Assembly: GCF_002920895.1 (NCBI RefSeq)
Contig: NZ_PQVG01000001.1
Span: forward strand, 186,001 to 250,000
From: Flavobacterium alvei
Lineage (GTDB): Bacteria > Bacteroidota > Bacteroidia > Flavobacteriales > Flavobacteriaceae
Reading direction: 5' to 3'
DNA: 64,000 nucleotides
Shown one piece after another: positions 26,015 through 34,217 of this stretch (position 1 is the stretch's first letter; every line of letters starts with the position of its first letter). The position numbers were made by a program, and so were the translations under genes. The notes beneath the pieces are model-generated. The model was not told where the DNA came from and did no database searches. It was given only the letters and a program-made list of their open reading frames with translations.

Positions 26015-27949
26015 ATGAAAACTACAAAACGTATTTCATTAGCTCTACTTATGCTTTTTTCTGTCCTAAGTTTTGGCCAAAAAACGACTATTACAGGTAT
26101 CGTAACCGAAGACACGGGCGCGCCACTTCCTGGTGTATCTATTTACATTAAAGGAACTAAAAATGCAACTAGCACGAACATCGATGGGAAATACAGTATT
26201 CTCGCAGAAAAGGGTGATAAACTCGTTTTCTCTTACATTGGGTTTGAGACAAAATATGCTACAGTTGGAAAATCAACCATTATAAACATTACTCTAAAAA
26301 GCAGTTCGAATCAATTGAATGAGGTGGTTGTTGTGGGTTATGGAACATCCGAAAATGCCGATTATTCAGGCTCGGTTGCAATGATTTCTGCTAATAAATT
26401 AAATAAACAAAAATCAGCTAATGTTAATGATGCGCTTCAAGGAAGAGTAGCTGGAGTTCAAATAAGTTCTAAATCAGAAGAAAAAAAACGAATAAAAAAT
26501 AGAAAAATTAAAGACACTATAATTACTGCAAAACCTGTAGAACTTAATGATGAAGATTACGGAATTTTCATAGAAAACCCATTCGAAAGTCCAAAATCGG
26601 CTCCGCTTTCTACTTTTTCTATTGATGTGGACAATGCTTCTTATACAAATGTAAGACGTTTTATCAACAACGGGCAAACCGTTCCTAAAGATGCCGTAAG
26701 AGTCGAAGAAATGGTGAATTTTTTCAAATACAAATACCCGCAACCACAAGACGAGCATCCGTTTTCGATTAATACCGAATACAGCGAATGTCCTTGGAAT
26801 TCGAACCACAAAGTATTGAAAATTGGCTTGCAAGGCAAAAATATTTCAACCGAAAGTTTACCCGCTTCCAACTTGGTCTTCTTGATTGATGTTTCGGGTT
26901 CGATGAGTTCTGATAATAAATTGCCTTTACTGAAACAATCGCTAAAAATTTTGATCAATGAACTCCGAAAAAAAGATAAAGTTGCCATTGTAGTTTATGC
27001 AGGAGCAGCAGGAATGGTTTTACCACCAACAACTGGAGATGAAAAACAAACCATCATCAGTGCGTTGGAAAATCTAAATGCTGGCGGTAGCACAGCAGGT
27101 GGAGCTGGAATAGAATTGGCTTATAAATTGGCTCAAGAAAATTTCATCAAAGGTGGAAATAACCGAGTAATATTGGCTACTGACGGCGATTTTAATGTGG
27201 GAGCATCTTCGAATACTGATATGCAAACCTTGATTGAAGAGAAAAGAAAATCAGGTGTTTTCTTGACTTGCCTAGGTTATGGAATGGGAAATTACAAAGA
27301 TAGCAAAATGGAAACTTTGGCCGACAAAGGCAATGGAAATTATGCTTATATCGACAACATTCAAGAAGCCAATCGTTTCTTGAGCAAAGAATTCAAAGGT
27401 TCGATGTTTGCCATTGCCAAAGACGTGAAAATCCAAATCGAATTCAATCCAAAACAGGTTCAGGCTTATCGATTGATTGGTTATGAAAACAGAAAATTGC
27501 GCCCCGAAGATTTCACAAACGATGCTATTGATGCGGGAGAATTAGGAAGCAATCATACGGTTACCGCTTTGTATGAAGTGATTCCAACCAGAGTAAAAAG
27601 CGAATTCCTGAACAACCAACCCGAATTGAAATACACCAAAACAACTGCATCCGAAGATAATTATTCCGATGAATTGGCTACCATCAAATTCCGTTACAAA
27701 AAACCCGATGGAGATAAAAGTATAGAAATGGCAAAAGTGATTGAAAACAAATCCATTCCATTGAAAAATGCTTCTGATGATTTCAAATTTAGTGCTTCCG
27801 TAGCCTGGTTTGGATTGAAATTAAGAGATTCCAATCTGGCACCAAATAAATCTTCAGAAGAAATCAAAAAACTGGCAAAAGAAGGATTGTCCAATGACGA
27901 AGACGGTTACAAAGCAGAATTCATTCGCTTAGTAGAAACTGTGAAATAA
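26015..27949 (+). CDS. Secreted vWA protein with carboxypeptidase-regulatory and half-plug domains (YfbK-like)
   Basis: 644 residues. Signal peptide 1-22; carboxypeptidase regulatory-like domain 26-98 (ITGIVTEDTGAPLPGVSIYI); SusC-type first half of a plug 101-151 (LNEVVVVGYGTSENADYSGS, ALQGRVAGVQIS); basic linker 152-170; YfbK N-terminal region 183-255 (FSIDVDNASYTNVRRFINNG); vWA domain from about 285 with intact MIDAS D292-V-S-G-S296; C-terminal DUF3520-type region to 644. The plug is cut off exactly where its second half should start, and there is no barrel. The protein is probably periplasmic or at the outer membrane; its signalling role is inferred from the sigma/anti-sigma neighbours. 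Confidence 0.88.
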   Translation: MKTTKRISLALLMLFSVLSFGQKTTITGIVTEDTGAPLPGVSIYIKGTKNATSTNIDGKYSILAEKGDKLVFSYIGFETKYATVGKSTIINITLKSSSNQLNEVVVVGYGTSENADYSGSVAMISANKLNKQKSANVNDALQGRVAGVQISSKSEEKKRIKNRKIKDTIITAKPVELNDEDYGIFIENPFESPKSAPLSTFSIDVDNASYTNVRRFINNGQTVPKDAVRVEEMVNFFKYKYPQPQDEHPFSINTEYSECPWNSNHKVLKIGLQGKNISTESLPASNLVFLIDVSGSMSSDNKLPLLKQSLKILINELRKKDKVAIVVYAGAAGMVLPPTTGDEKQTIISALENLNAGGSTAGGAGIELAYKLAQENFIKGGNNRVILATDGDFNVGASSNTDMQTLIEEKRKSGVFLTCLGYGMGNYKDSKMETLADKGNGNYAYIDNIQEANRFLSKEFKGSMFAIAKDVKIQIEFNPKQVQAYRLIGYENRKLRPEDFTNDAIDAGELGSNHTVTALYEVIPTRVKSEFLNNQPELKYTKTTASEDNYSDELATIKFRYKKPDGDKSIEMAKVIENKSIPLKNASDDFKFSASVAWFGLKLRDSNLAPNKSSEEIKKLAKEGLSNDEDGYKAEFIRLVETVK

Positions 27950-27960
27950 GAGATTCTATA

Positions 27961-28003
27961 AAAAAACACCCGACAGGTTTCAAAAATCTGTCGGGTGTTT
28001 TTT
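27961..28003. terminator. Bidirectional terminator between vWA gene and mtaB
   Basis: A perfect 16-bp stem (27961-27976 with 27988-28003; core AACACCCGACAG/CTGTCGGGTGTT) has A-tracts on the left and T-tracts on the right, so it can stop transcripts from both sides. It overlaps the stop codon of mtaB. Confidence 0.9.
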
Positions 28004-29331
28004 TAAACTTCAACATTCAAGAATTCCAATCTCACACTTCCATCTTCATCTATTTTAGTCAAATTGATTTCGTGTAAAGTGTTGGCCAATTCTGGATTCC
28101 AAGGCGTTTTTACTCTCACATAATTTTCGGTAAATCCGTGAATGTAACCTTCTTTATTTTCAGCTTCAAACAAAACGGTTCTGTTGGTTCCAATTTGACT
28201 TTCATAAAAAGCTCTACGTTTTTTAACTGATAATCCACGCAACATTTTACTTCTTTTGGCACGAACGTTATTAGGAACAACACCTTCCATTTCTGCAGCT
28301 TCTGTATTATCTCGCTCTGAATAAGTAAAAACGTGTAAATACGAAATATCTAAATCGTTCAAAAAGTGATACGTTTCAAGAAAATGTTCGTCAGTTTCGC
28401 CCGGAAAACCAACAATCACGTCCACACCAATACAGGCATCTGGCATCACTTCTCGAATTTTATTTACTCGTTCCGTATAAACCTCCCGAAGGTAACGGCG
28501 TTTCATCAACTTCAGAATTTCATTGCTTCCAGATTGCAACGGAATGTGAAAATGCGGCACAAAAGTTCGGCTTTTCGAAACAAATTCTATTGTTTCGTTT
28601 TTCAATAAATTTGGTTCGATGGAGGATATTCGCAATCTTTCGATTCCTTCTACTTGGTCTAAAGCCTGAACTAATTCCAAGAAAGTATGCTCGTGTTTTT
28701 TATTTCCAAATTCTCCTTTGCCGTAATCACCAATGTTTACACCGGTCAAAACGATTTCTTTGATTCCTTGTTCCGAAATTTCTTTGGCATTTTTGAGTAC
28801 ATTTTGCAATTCGTCACTTCGGGAAATTCCTCTCGCCAATGGAATCGTGCAATAAGTACATTTGTAATCGCAACCGTCCTGCACTTTCAAGAAAGCACGG
28901 GTTCTGTCGCCAATGGAATAACTTCCTACATAAAAATCAGCTTCTTCTATTTCGCAAGAATGTACTTCTCCAAAATTATTTTTGGACAAATCGTTGATGT
29001 AATCAGTAATTTTAAACTTTTCTGTAGCACCCAAAACCAAATCCACTCCATCGACATTGGCTAATTCTTCGGGTTTTAATTGGGCATAACAACCAATGGC
29101 GGCAACAAAAGCCTTGTTGTTGAGTTTCATCGCTTTTCGAACGACCTGTTTGAATTGTTTATCGGCATTTTCCGTCACCGAACAGGTGTTGATGACATAC
29201 ATGTCGGCCACTTCTTCAAAATCGACGCGTTCAAAACCTTCGTCCTGAAAACTTCTGGCAATGGTTGAAGTTTCCGAAAAATTCAATTTACAGCCTAAAG
29301 TATAAAAGGCTACTTTTTTCTTGTTTTCCAT
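28003..29331 (-). CDS. mtaB: tRNA t6A37 methylthiotransferase MtaB
   Basis: About 442 residues from the ATG at 29331 (MENKKKVAFYTLGCKLNFSE); an upstream TTG in frame at 29343 is less likely. The UPF0004 domain has its three cluster cysteines C14, C50 and C81. The radical SAM motif is C154-DYK-C158-TY-C161. A TRAM domain closes the protein (EAENKEGYIHGFTENYVRVK). The GCKLN start distinguishes MtaB from MiaB and RimO. It converts t6A37 to ms2t6A37 in tRNAs reading ANN codons. Confidence 0.95.
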   Translation of the reverse strand: MENKKKVAFYTLGCKLNFSETSTIARSFQDEGFERVDFEEVADMYVINTCSVTENADKQFKQVVRKAMKLNNKAFVAAIGCYAQLKPEELANVDGVDLVLGATEKFKITDYINDLSKNNFGEVHSCEIEEADFYVGSYSIGDRTRAFLKVQDGCDYKCTYCTIPLARGISRSDELQNVLKNAKEISEQGIKEIVLTGVNIGDYGKGEFGNKKHEHTFLELVQALDQVEGIERLRISSIEPNLLKNETIEFVSKSRTFVPHFHIPLQSGSNEILKLMKRRYLREVYTERVNKIREVMPDACIGVDVIVGFPGETDEHFLETYHFLNDLDISYLHVFTYSERDNTEAAEMEGVVPNNVRAKRSKMLRGLSVKKRRAFYESQIGTNRTVLFEAENKEGYIHGFTENYVRVKTPWNPELANTLHEINLTKIDEDGSVRLEFLNVEV

Positions 29332-29430
29332 AAAATAGCTCAATTAATGAAATCGTTGTCAAAAAATTGAGGTTGCAAATTTACAAACAATATTTCTATA
29401 ATTGACAAAATAAAAATCCCGAAAATAAAA

Positions 29431-29472
29431 CCGCTGATTCGCAAATGAAATAATTAATTTGCGAATTTGCGG
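29431..29472. repeat. Inverted repeat of the CCGCAGATTCGCAAAT family
   Basis: CCGCTGATTCGCAAAT at 29431-29446 faces ATTTGCGAATTTGCGG at 29457-29472, an imperfect 16-bp stem. A related half-site with CCGCAGATTCGCAGATT is at about 38592-38608. It lies downstream of the AAA ATPase gene in the 148-bp spacer to mtaB. Confidence 0.65.
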
Positions 29473-29491
29473 CAATCAAAATAACGAATCT

Positions 29492-30694
29492 CTAAAACAG
29501 CAACTCCATCTTTTTCCACCACCAAAACTCCAAAGGAAAATCAGGATAATTTTGTATAAATTTATTGTATTTGCTTGACTTTACTTCCTGCTCGCCGAAC
29601 TTTACTTCTACTGCAAAACCTTTTAAATAAGAGGTTTCTACCACAAAATCGACTTCATTTCCATCGGCGGTGCGCCAATATTTTACTTGATCTTGATCAA
29701 ACCTTTCAAAAAGTAATCTAAAGCACAAATTTTCCAAAACCATTCCTTTATCAGCTCTTTGTTCTAAAGGCGAAAAATAATTAATCAGCACATTTCGCAA
29801 GCCCAAATCGTTGATATATACTTTGGGCATCTTGGTCAATTCCTTGCGCAAATTGTTGTAAAATGGTTTTACCAGCGTAATATGAAAACATTTTTGCAAC
29901 ACATACAAATAATTTTCGACAGTGGCATTGGTCATTCGCAACGTATTCGAAATTTCGTTTACATTCAACAAATTCCCTGATTGACTTGCCAAAAGCATCA
30001 ACATTCTGTAAAACTTGGTTTCATCCGTAATACCCGATTCTAGAATATCTCGCTTGATAAAGGAATCTCGAATATCTTTCAATAATTCTATTTTTTGAGC
30101 AATATCATTTTCTAAAACCACGGCAGGATAACCACCATAATTCACAAATTCATCCATAAAAGCCCAAAGTACATTCTCTTGAATGGATTTTTGTTTTTTT
30201 TTGTTTTTGAGTTTCAAAACTTCTTCTACCAAATCATTTCTTCCCTTAAAGATCAAAAACTCCTCAAAATCAAGTGTTCCCATCTGAAAAATTTTCTTTC
30301 TCCCTACAAGCGAATCATTAAATTGCTTGTCGATATAAAAAGCAGAACTTCCTGTGGCAACAATCTTCAATCGATCGGAATATTCGTCGAAAAGTAATTT
30401 TACAAAAGTAGTCGCATCTTTTAGGTATTGGATTTCGTCAATAAAAACAATGATTTTTTTATCGGTTTGCAACGGACAAATTTTAAACAAATTTTCAGGA
30501 CTTTCGTCCAATTCGTCTAAAATTTCTTTTCGATCTAAATTCAAGAAATAAACCGTTTCTCCTTTTTGGTTCAAATCCTCGAACAATTGCTTCAATAGCG
30601 TGGACTTCCCTATTTGCCTAGCGCCAATAAGAATAGTAAACTCTTTTTTCGAAAGATGTTTTACAATTTCGATATATTTTTTCCGTTGTACCAT
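29492..30694 (-). CDS. AAA ATPase with C-terminal DUF4143 domain
   Basis: 400 residues. Walker A is GARQIGKST (24-32), Walker B IIVFIDEIQYL (81-91), followed by sensor segment LKIVATGSSAFYID. The C-terminal half has a winged-helix portion (NVNEISNTLRMTNATVENYLYVLQK) and a PD-(D/E)XK-like DUF4143 nuclease-type end: DGNEVDFVVET then FAVEVKFGEQE. D and ExK residues look conserved. These proteins are widespread, often horizontally spread, and function is not established. The gene stands alone and has a striking cluster of palindromes just upstream of its start. Confidence 0.88.
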   Translation of the reverse strand: MVQRKKYIEIVKHLSKKEFTILIGARQIGKSTLLKQLFEDLNQKGETVYFLNLDRKEILDELDESPENLFKICPLQTDKKIIVFIDEIQYLKDATTFVKLLFDEYSDRLKIVATGSSAFYIDKQFNDSLVGRKKIFQMGTLDFEEFLIFKGRNDLVEEVLKLKNKKKQKSIQENVLWAFMDEFVNYGGYPAVVLENDIAQKIELLKDIRDSFIKRDILESGITDETKFYRMLMLLASQSGNLLNVNEISNTLRMTNATVENYLYVLQKCFHITLVKPFYNNLRKELTKMPKVYINDLGLRNVLINYFSPLEQRADKGMVLENLCFRLLFERFDQDQVKYWRTADGNEVDFVVETSYLKGFAVEVKFGEQEVKSSKYNKFIQNYPDFPLEFWWWKKMELLF

Positions 30695-30720
30695 ACTACA
30701 AATGTAAACATAAAATACAA

Positions 30721-30833
30721 AATATCGGATAATTTTAAAATATTTTTTAAAATTATCCGATATTTTTTACTATACACAATAAAAAATATCCGATAATTTA
30801 CATTGTGTAGTATATAAATTATCGGATATTTTT
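30721..30833. repeat. Nested palindrome cluster upstream of the AAA ATPase gene
   Basis: Four copies of the core TATCCGATAATTT or its complement lie at about 30723-30735, 30751-30763, 30787-30799 and 30817-30829 in alternating orientation. A second pair, ACTATACACAAT (30769-30780) with ATTGTGTAGTATA (30802-30814), is interleaved. Transcripts or single strands could fold in more than one way. The cluster fills most of the spacer between the GlmU-like gene end and the ATPase start. Confidence 0.8.
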
Positions 30834-30856
30834 AGTTTTAAACTCTTAAAAGAAAC

Positions 30857-32032
30857 TTATTCTTTCCTCCAAATTTTGGTTTCGTCAAAAACGTGTTGCA
30901 AGATGGCTGCTTCCTTTTCGTCAAATTCAATATTTCTGCGACTCATTACTAGTCGAGCCGTTTCAAAGGCTTTGCGAGTCATATAAACCGTTATACCAGC
31001 TGCTCCTCCCCAAGAAAAACTCGGCACAAAGTTTCGTGGAAATCCAGCACCAAAAATATTAGCACTCACTCCAACCACAGTTCCTGTATTGAACATCGTG
31101 TTGATACCGCATTTACTATGATCTCCCATCATTAATCCACAAAATTGAAGTCCTGTTTTTTCAAAACTTTCAGTTTCATAGTTCCATAGTTTTACTTCTT
31201 CATAATTATTTTTTAAGTTGGAAGTATTTGAATCGGCACCAATATTACACCATTCACCAAGCACTGAATTGCCTAAAAATCCATCGTGACCCTTATTAGA
31301 ATGGGCAAATAAAACAGCATTATTCACTTCACCACCAATTTTCGAATAAGGTCCAATGGTAGTTGCTCCATAAATTTTCGCCATCATCTTAACGATAGCA
31401 CCTTCACACAGCGCAAACGGCCCTCGAATAACAGAACCTTCCATTATTTCGGTATTTTTCCCAATATAAATTGGTCCATTAGTAGCATTCAGTGTAACGA
31501 ATTCCAATTTTGCTCCTTCTTCTATGAATATATTTTCAGGTGCAATGGTATTGACACTTCTAGGAATAGGTTGTGATTTTCTTTCTTCGGTCAAAAGCTC
31601 AAAATCTTCTTTAATGGCAGCTGCATTTTTAGAAAAAATATCACAAGTATGTTCAATTCGGATACATTCGCCTTGAAACTCTATAATTTCATAAGTTTCA
31701 AAATCAACTTCTTGCTGATTTTCGTGCGTATGAAAGGCAATTACATCATCGCCTTGAAAAATAGCTTGATTGATTTCAAGATTAGTTACCATTTCCACCA
31801 AATCTGAATTGGGCAGAAACGATGCGTTTATCATCACATTCTCCTCCATTTCCACCATCGGAAATTTTTCGGATAAATATTCCTCAGTGATAGTAGTCGT
31901 GGTTGAACCTAACCGCATTTCCCATTTTTGACGAATCGTCATAATACCCACAAGAATATCAGCAACAGGTCGCGTGAAAGTAAAAGGTAATAATGCATTT
32001 CTGGCTGGTCCGTCGAAAAGGATATAATTCAT
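30857..32032 (-). CDS. GlmU-like sugar nucleotidyltransferase-fold protein with left-handed beta-helix
   Basis: About 391 residues from the ATG at 32032 (MNYILFDGPARNALLPFTFT); the 13-codon extension to 32071 lies in repeat DNA and is rejected. The C-terminal half has hexapeptide-type repeats of a left-handed beta-helix (IYIGKNTEIMEGSVIRGPFA, ATTIGPYSKIGGEVNNAV, NIGADSNTSN). The N-terminal half keeps a nucleotidyltransferase-like start but I do not see the canonical G-x-G-T-R-M pyrophosphorylase loop of GlmU. Likely an acetyl- or nucleotidyl-transferase for cell-wall precursor or sugar metabolism; substrate unknown. Confidence 0.85.
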   Translation of the reverse strand: MNYILFDGPARNALLPFTFTRPVADILVGIMTIRQKWEMRLGSTTTTITEEYLSEKFPMVEMEENVMINASFLPNSDLVEMVTNLEINQAIFQGDDVIAFHTHENQQEVDFETYEIIEFQGECIRIEHTCDIFSKNAAAIKEDFELLTEERKSQPIPRSVNTIAPENIFIEEGAKLEFVTLNATNGPIYIGKNTEIMEGSVIRGPFALCEGAIVKMMAKIYGATTIGPYSKIGGEVNNAVLFAHSNKGHDGFLGNSVLGEWCNIGADSNTSNLKNNYEEVKLWNYETESFEKTGLQFCGLMMGDHSKCGINTMFNTGTVVGVSANIFGAGFPRNFVPSFSWGGAAGITVYMTRKAFETARLVMSRRNIEFDEKEAAILQHVFDETKIWRKE

Positions 32033-32054
32033 TTTGTTTTTTTTTATTTTGTTA

Positions 32055-32076
32055 GAGACATTGCACTGCAACGTCT
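32055..32076. repeat. Palindrome of the AGACATTGCANTGCAACGTCT type
   Basis: AGAGACATTGCACTGCAACGTCT forms a near-perfect palindrome directly before the GlmU-like gene. I recall very similar AGACGTTGCAATGCAACGTCT sequences as dispersed intergenic repeats in flavobacteria. It is not positioned like a terminator for either neighbour. Confidence 0.6.
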
Positions 32077-32127
32077 ATACTTTAGAAATTCAAAGTTACA
32101 AAGTTTTAGATAGCAATAAAAATAAAA

Positions 32128-32152
32128 AAAGCCTCACGATTTGTGAGGCTTT
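32128..32152 (-). terminator. Terminator of rpmE
   Basis: AAAGCCTCAC and GTGAGGCTTT (32128-32137, 32143-32152) pair around a 5-base loop. Read on the minus strand the hairpin is followed by a T-rich stretch, 24 bp after the rpmE stop. Confidence 0.85.
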
Positions 32153-32175
32153 CTATATTATTAAACTGATAATTA

Positions 32176-32427
32176 TTATTTACCGTGTTTAGCGTATTTA
32201 GTTTTGAATTTATCAATACGACCTGCAGTATCGATAAGTTTAGATTTACCTGTGTAAAAAGGGTGAGAAGTTCTAGAAATCTCCATTTTTACAACTGGAT
32301 ATTCAACACCATCAACTGTGATAGTTTCTCTAGTTTCTGCAGTAGATTTAGTGATAAAAACGTCTTCATTAGACATATCTTTGAAGGCAACTAATCTGTA
32401 ATTTTCTGGGTGAATTCCTTTTTTCAT
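32176..32427 (-). CDS. rpmE: 50S ribosomal protein L31, type B (zinc-free)
   Basis: 83 residues starting [20 protein letters not shown]. The [26 protein letters not shown] tail is characteristic of L31. It has no CxxC pairs, so it is the type B form that does not hold zinc. It is part of the large-subunit inter-subunit bridge. It has its own promoter and a leader of about 110 nt, long for this phylum, which might carry autoregulation, and a terminator of its own. Confidence 0.97.
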   Translation of the reverse strand: MKKGIHPENYRLVAFKDMSNEDVFITKSTAETRETITVDGVEYPVVKMEISRTSHPFYTGKSKLIDTAGRIDKFKTKYAKHGK

Positions 32428-32542
32428 CTTTATTTTTTTTTATTTTTTTGAGCGTTTTAATTTTGAAGCTTTCTCGACTTTCGAAAAAGGTGTAAATGCA
32501 ACTACTCTTTTTGTTTAAAATCCTTTTCTCATTTTGAGTTTG

Positions 32543-32571
32543 CAAATTTACACTTATTTTTTAATAAACAA
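32543..32571 (-). promoter_or_regulatory. Promoter of rpmE
   Basis: On the minus strand TTG (32571-32569) and TAAATTTG (32550-32543) are separated by 18 bp, close to the TTG-N19-TAnnTTTG arrangement. The resulting leader before the ATG at 32427 would be about 110 nt. Confidence 0.6.
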
Positions 32572-32639
32572 ACCTTTAGATTACTTTTTTTATATAATTC
32601 TAAAAACCGATTTTTACTCGTCAATATATTGGGAATTAC

Positions 32640-32647
32640 TATATTTG
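32640..32647 (+). promoter_or_regulatory. -7 element TATATTTG of the DUF4199 gene
   Basis: A TAnnTTTG match 27 bp before the ATG at 32675. No clear TTG box 19 bp upstream. Confidence 0.45.
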
Positions 32648-32674
32648 TAGATTAATAAATAAATACTTTCAACG

Positions 32675-33202
32675 ATGAATGAAATTATAAAGAAAAACGG
32701 GATTTCCTTTGGGATTATTACTGGTGTTGTGAGCGCATTACTAACCACAGCCATATATTCAATTGATTTAAATCTTTTCACAAAATGGTGGCTAGGCATT
32801 TTGATGATTATAGTTTACATTATTATTGGAATAGTTTTATTATCAAAAACTAAAAAAGAGCTAAAAGGCATCTTCTCCTTTAAAGAAGCATTTACCACGT
32901 ATTTTATATCTGCTGTAATTGGAATATTAATTTCAGTTGCATTCAATATTTTATTATTCAATGTTATCGACCCTTCAGTAAAGGAAACATTAAATGAAAT
33001 TGTCATAAAATATACAGCTGAAACAATGCAAAAATTTGGCGCACCATCTGCTGCAATTAATGAAGCTATAAAGAAAATGCAAGAAAACAATCCTTATTCT
33101 ACAATTGAACTATTAAAAGGTTCTGTTTTTAGCATAGTTGGAAGTTCTCTTTTTGGATTACTATTGGCTTTAATCTTTAAAAGCAAACCTTCTCAAGAAT
33201 AA
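32675..33202 (+). CDS. DUF4199 family membrane protein
   Basis: 175 residues with four membrane helices at about 9-29, 38-57, 72-95 and 148-168. A soluble loop (about 98-140, DPSVKETLNEIVIKYTAETM) lies between the third and fourth. This layout and the FSFKEAFTTYFISAVIGILIS segment match DUF4199, a Bacteroidota-specific family without known function. It is encoded 7 bp before a GT2 glycosyltransferase, with which it is very often paired in relatives, so an effect on lipid-linked sugar handling is a fair guess. Confidence 0.88.
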   Translation: MNEIIKKNGISFGIITGVVSALLTTAIYSIDLNLFTKWWLGILMIIVYIIIGIVLLSKTKKELKGIFSFKEAFTTYFISAVIGILISVAFNILLFNVIDPSVKETLNEIVIKYTAETMQKFGAPSAAINEAIKKMQENNPYSTIELLKGSVFSIVGSSLFGLLLALIFKSKPSQE

Positions 33203-33209
33203 AAAATAA

Positions 33210-34163
33210 ATGAATTTATCCATACTTATTCCGCTTCTCAACGAAGACGAATCGATCAAAGAATTATATACTTGGATTATCTCTGTAATGAAATCCAACA
33301 ATTATTCGTACGAAATCCTTTTTATTGACGATGGAAGCACCGACAAATCTTGGGCAATCATCGAAAATTTGGCTGCCGAAAATCCGAATGTAAAAGGCAT
33401 TCGCTTTATGAAAAACTTTGGAAAATCGCAGGCTTTGCACGCTGGTTTTGCCAAAGCTCAAGGCGATGTCATTATCACGATGGATGCAGATTTACAAGAC
33501 AGTCCAGAAGAAATTCCAGGTTTGTACGAAATGATTACAACTCAAAATTTCGATTTGGTTTCAGGTTGGAAAAAGAAACGCTACGATTCGGTTGTTGCCA
33601 AAAATCTTCCTTCAAAATTATTCAATTGGGCAGCGAGAAAAACTTCGGGCGTACAATTGAACGATTTCAACTGCGGATTGAAAGCCTACAAAAACGTGGT
33701 CGTGAAAAACGTGGAAGTTTCGGGCGAAATGCACCGTTACATTCCGGTTTTGGCGAAAAATGCTGGTTTTAATAAAATTGGAGAAAAAGTAGTACAACAT
33801 CAAGCTAGGAAATACGGCGAAACCAAATTTGGAATGGATCGTTTCATCAATGGTTTTCTGGATTTAATTACTATTTGGTTCTTGTCAAAATTTGGCAAAA
33901 GACCGATGCACTTGTTTGGTGCTTTAGGATCAATAATGTTTATTATCGGATTCTTTGCCGCAGGCTTTATCGGATGTTCGAAACTTTACCATATGTATAA
34001 CGGAATGCGTTACAGTTTAGTAACCAATAATCCTTGGTTTTATATTTCGTTGACCACAATGATTTTAGGAACACAATTATTCTTGGCGGGATTTCTTGGC
34101 GAAATTATTTTGCAAACCAAAAATAATGACAAACGGTATAAGGTTTCGAAAGAAATAAATTAA
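33210..34163 (+). CDS. GT2 glycosyltransferase, polyprenyl-phosphate sugar synthase type
   Basis: 317 residues. The catalytic domain (1-225) has SILIPLLNEDESIKEL, FIDDGSTDKSW, GIRFMKNFGKSQALHAGFA, and the metal-binding TMDADLQD. Two C-terminal helices (about 235-260 and 274-300) anchor it, as in DPM1/ArnC-type enzymes that load mannose, glucose or aminoarabinose onto undecaprenyl phosphate. It acts at the cytoplasmic face of the inner membrane. The donor sugar cannot be read from sequence. Confidence 0.93.
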   Translation: MNLSILIPLLNEDESIKELYTWIISVMKSNNYSYEILFIDDGSTDKSWAIIENLAAENPNVKGIRFMKNFGKSQALHAGFAKAQGDVIITMDADLQDSPEEIPGLYEMITTQNFDLVSGWKKKRYDSVVAKNLPSKLFNWAARKTSGVQLNDFNCGLKAYKNVVVKNVEVSGEMHRYIPVLAKNAGFNKIGEKVVQHQARKYGETKFGMDRFINGFLDLITIWFLSKFGKRPMHLFGALGSIMFIIGFFAAGFIGCSKLYHMYNGMRYSLVTNNPWFYISLTTMILGTQLFLAGFLGEIILQTKNNDKRYKVSKEIN

Positions 34164-34217
34164 GAACACAATTTTTGTACTCAAATTAAAGATATTAAAA
34201 TTTTAAAAATAAATAAA

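Noticed and set aside
30721..30833. CRISPR-like array
   Set aside because: Copies are only 13 bp, alternate in orientation and are irregularly spaced; no Cas genes nearby.
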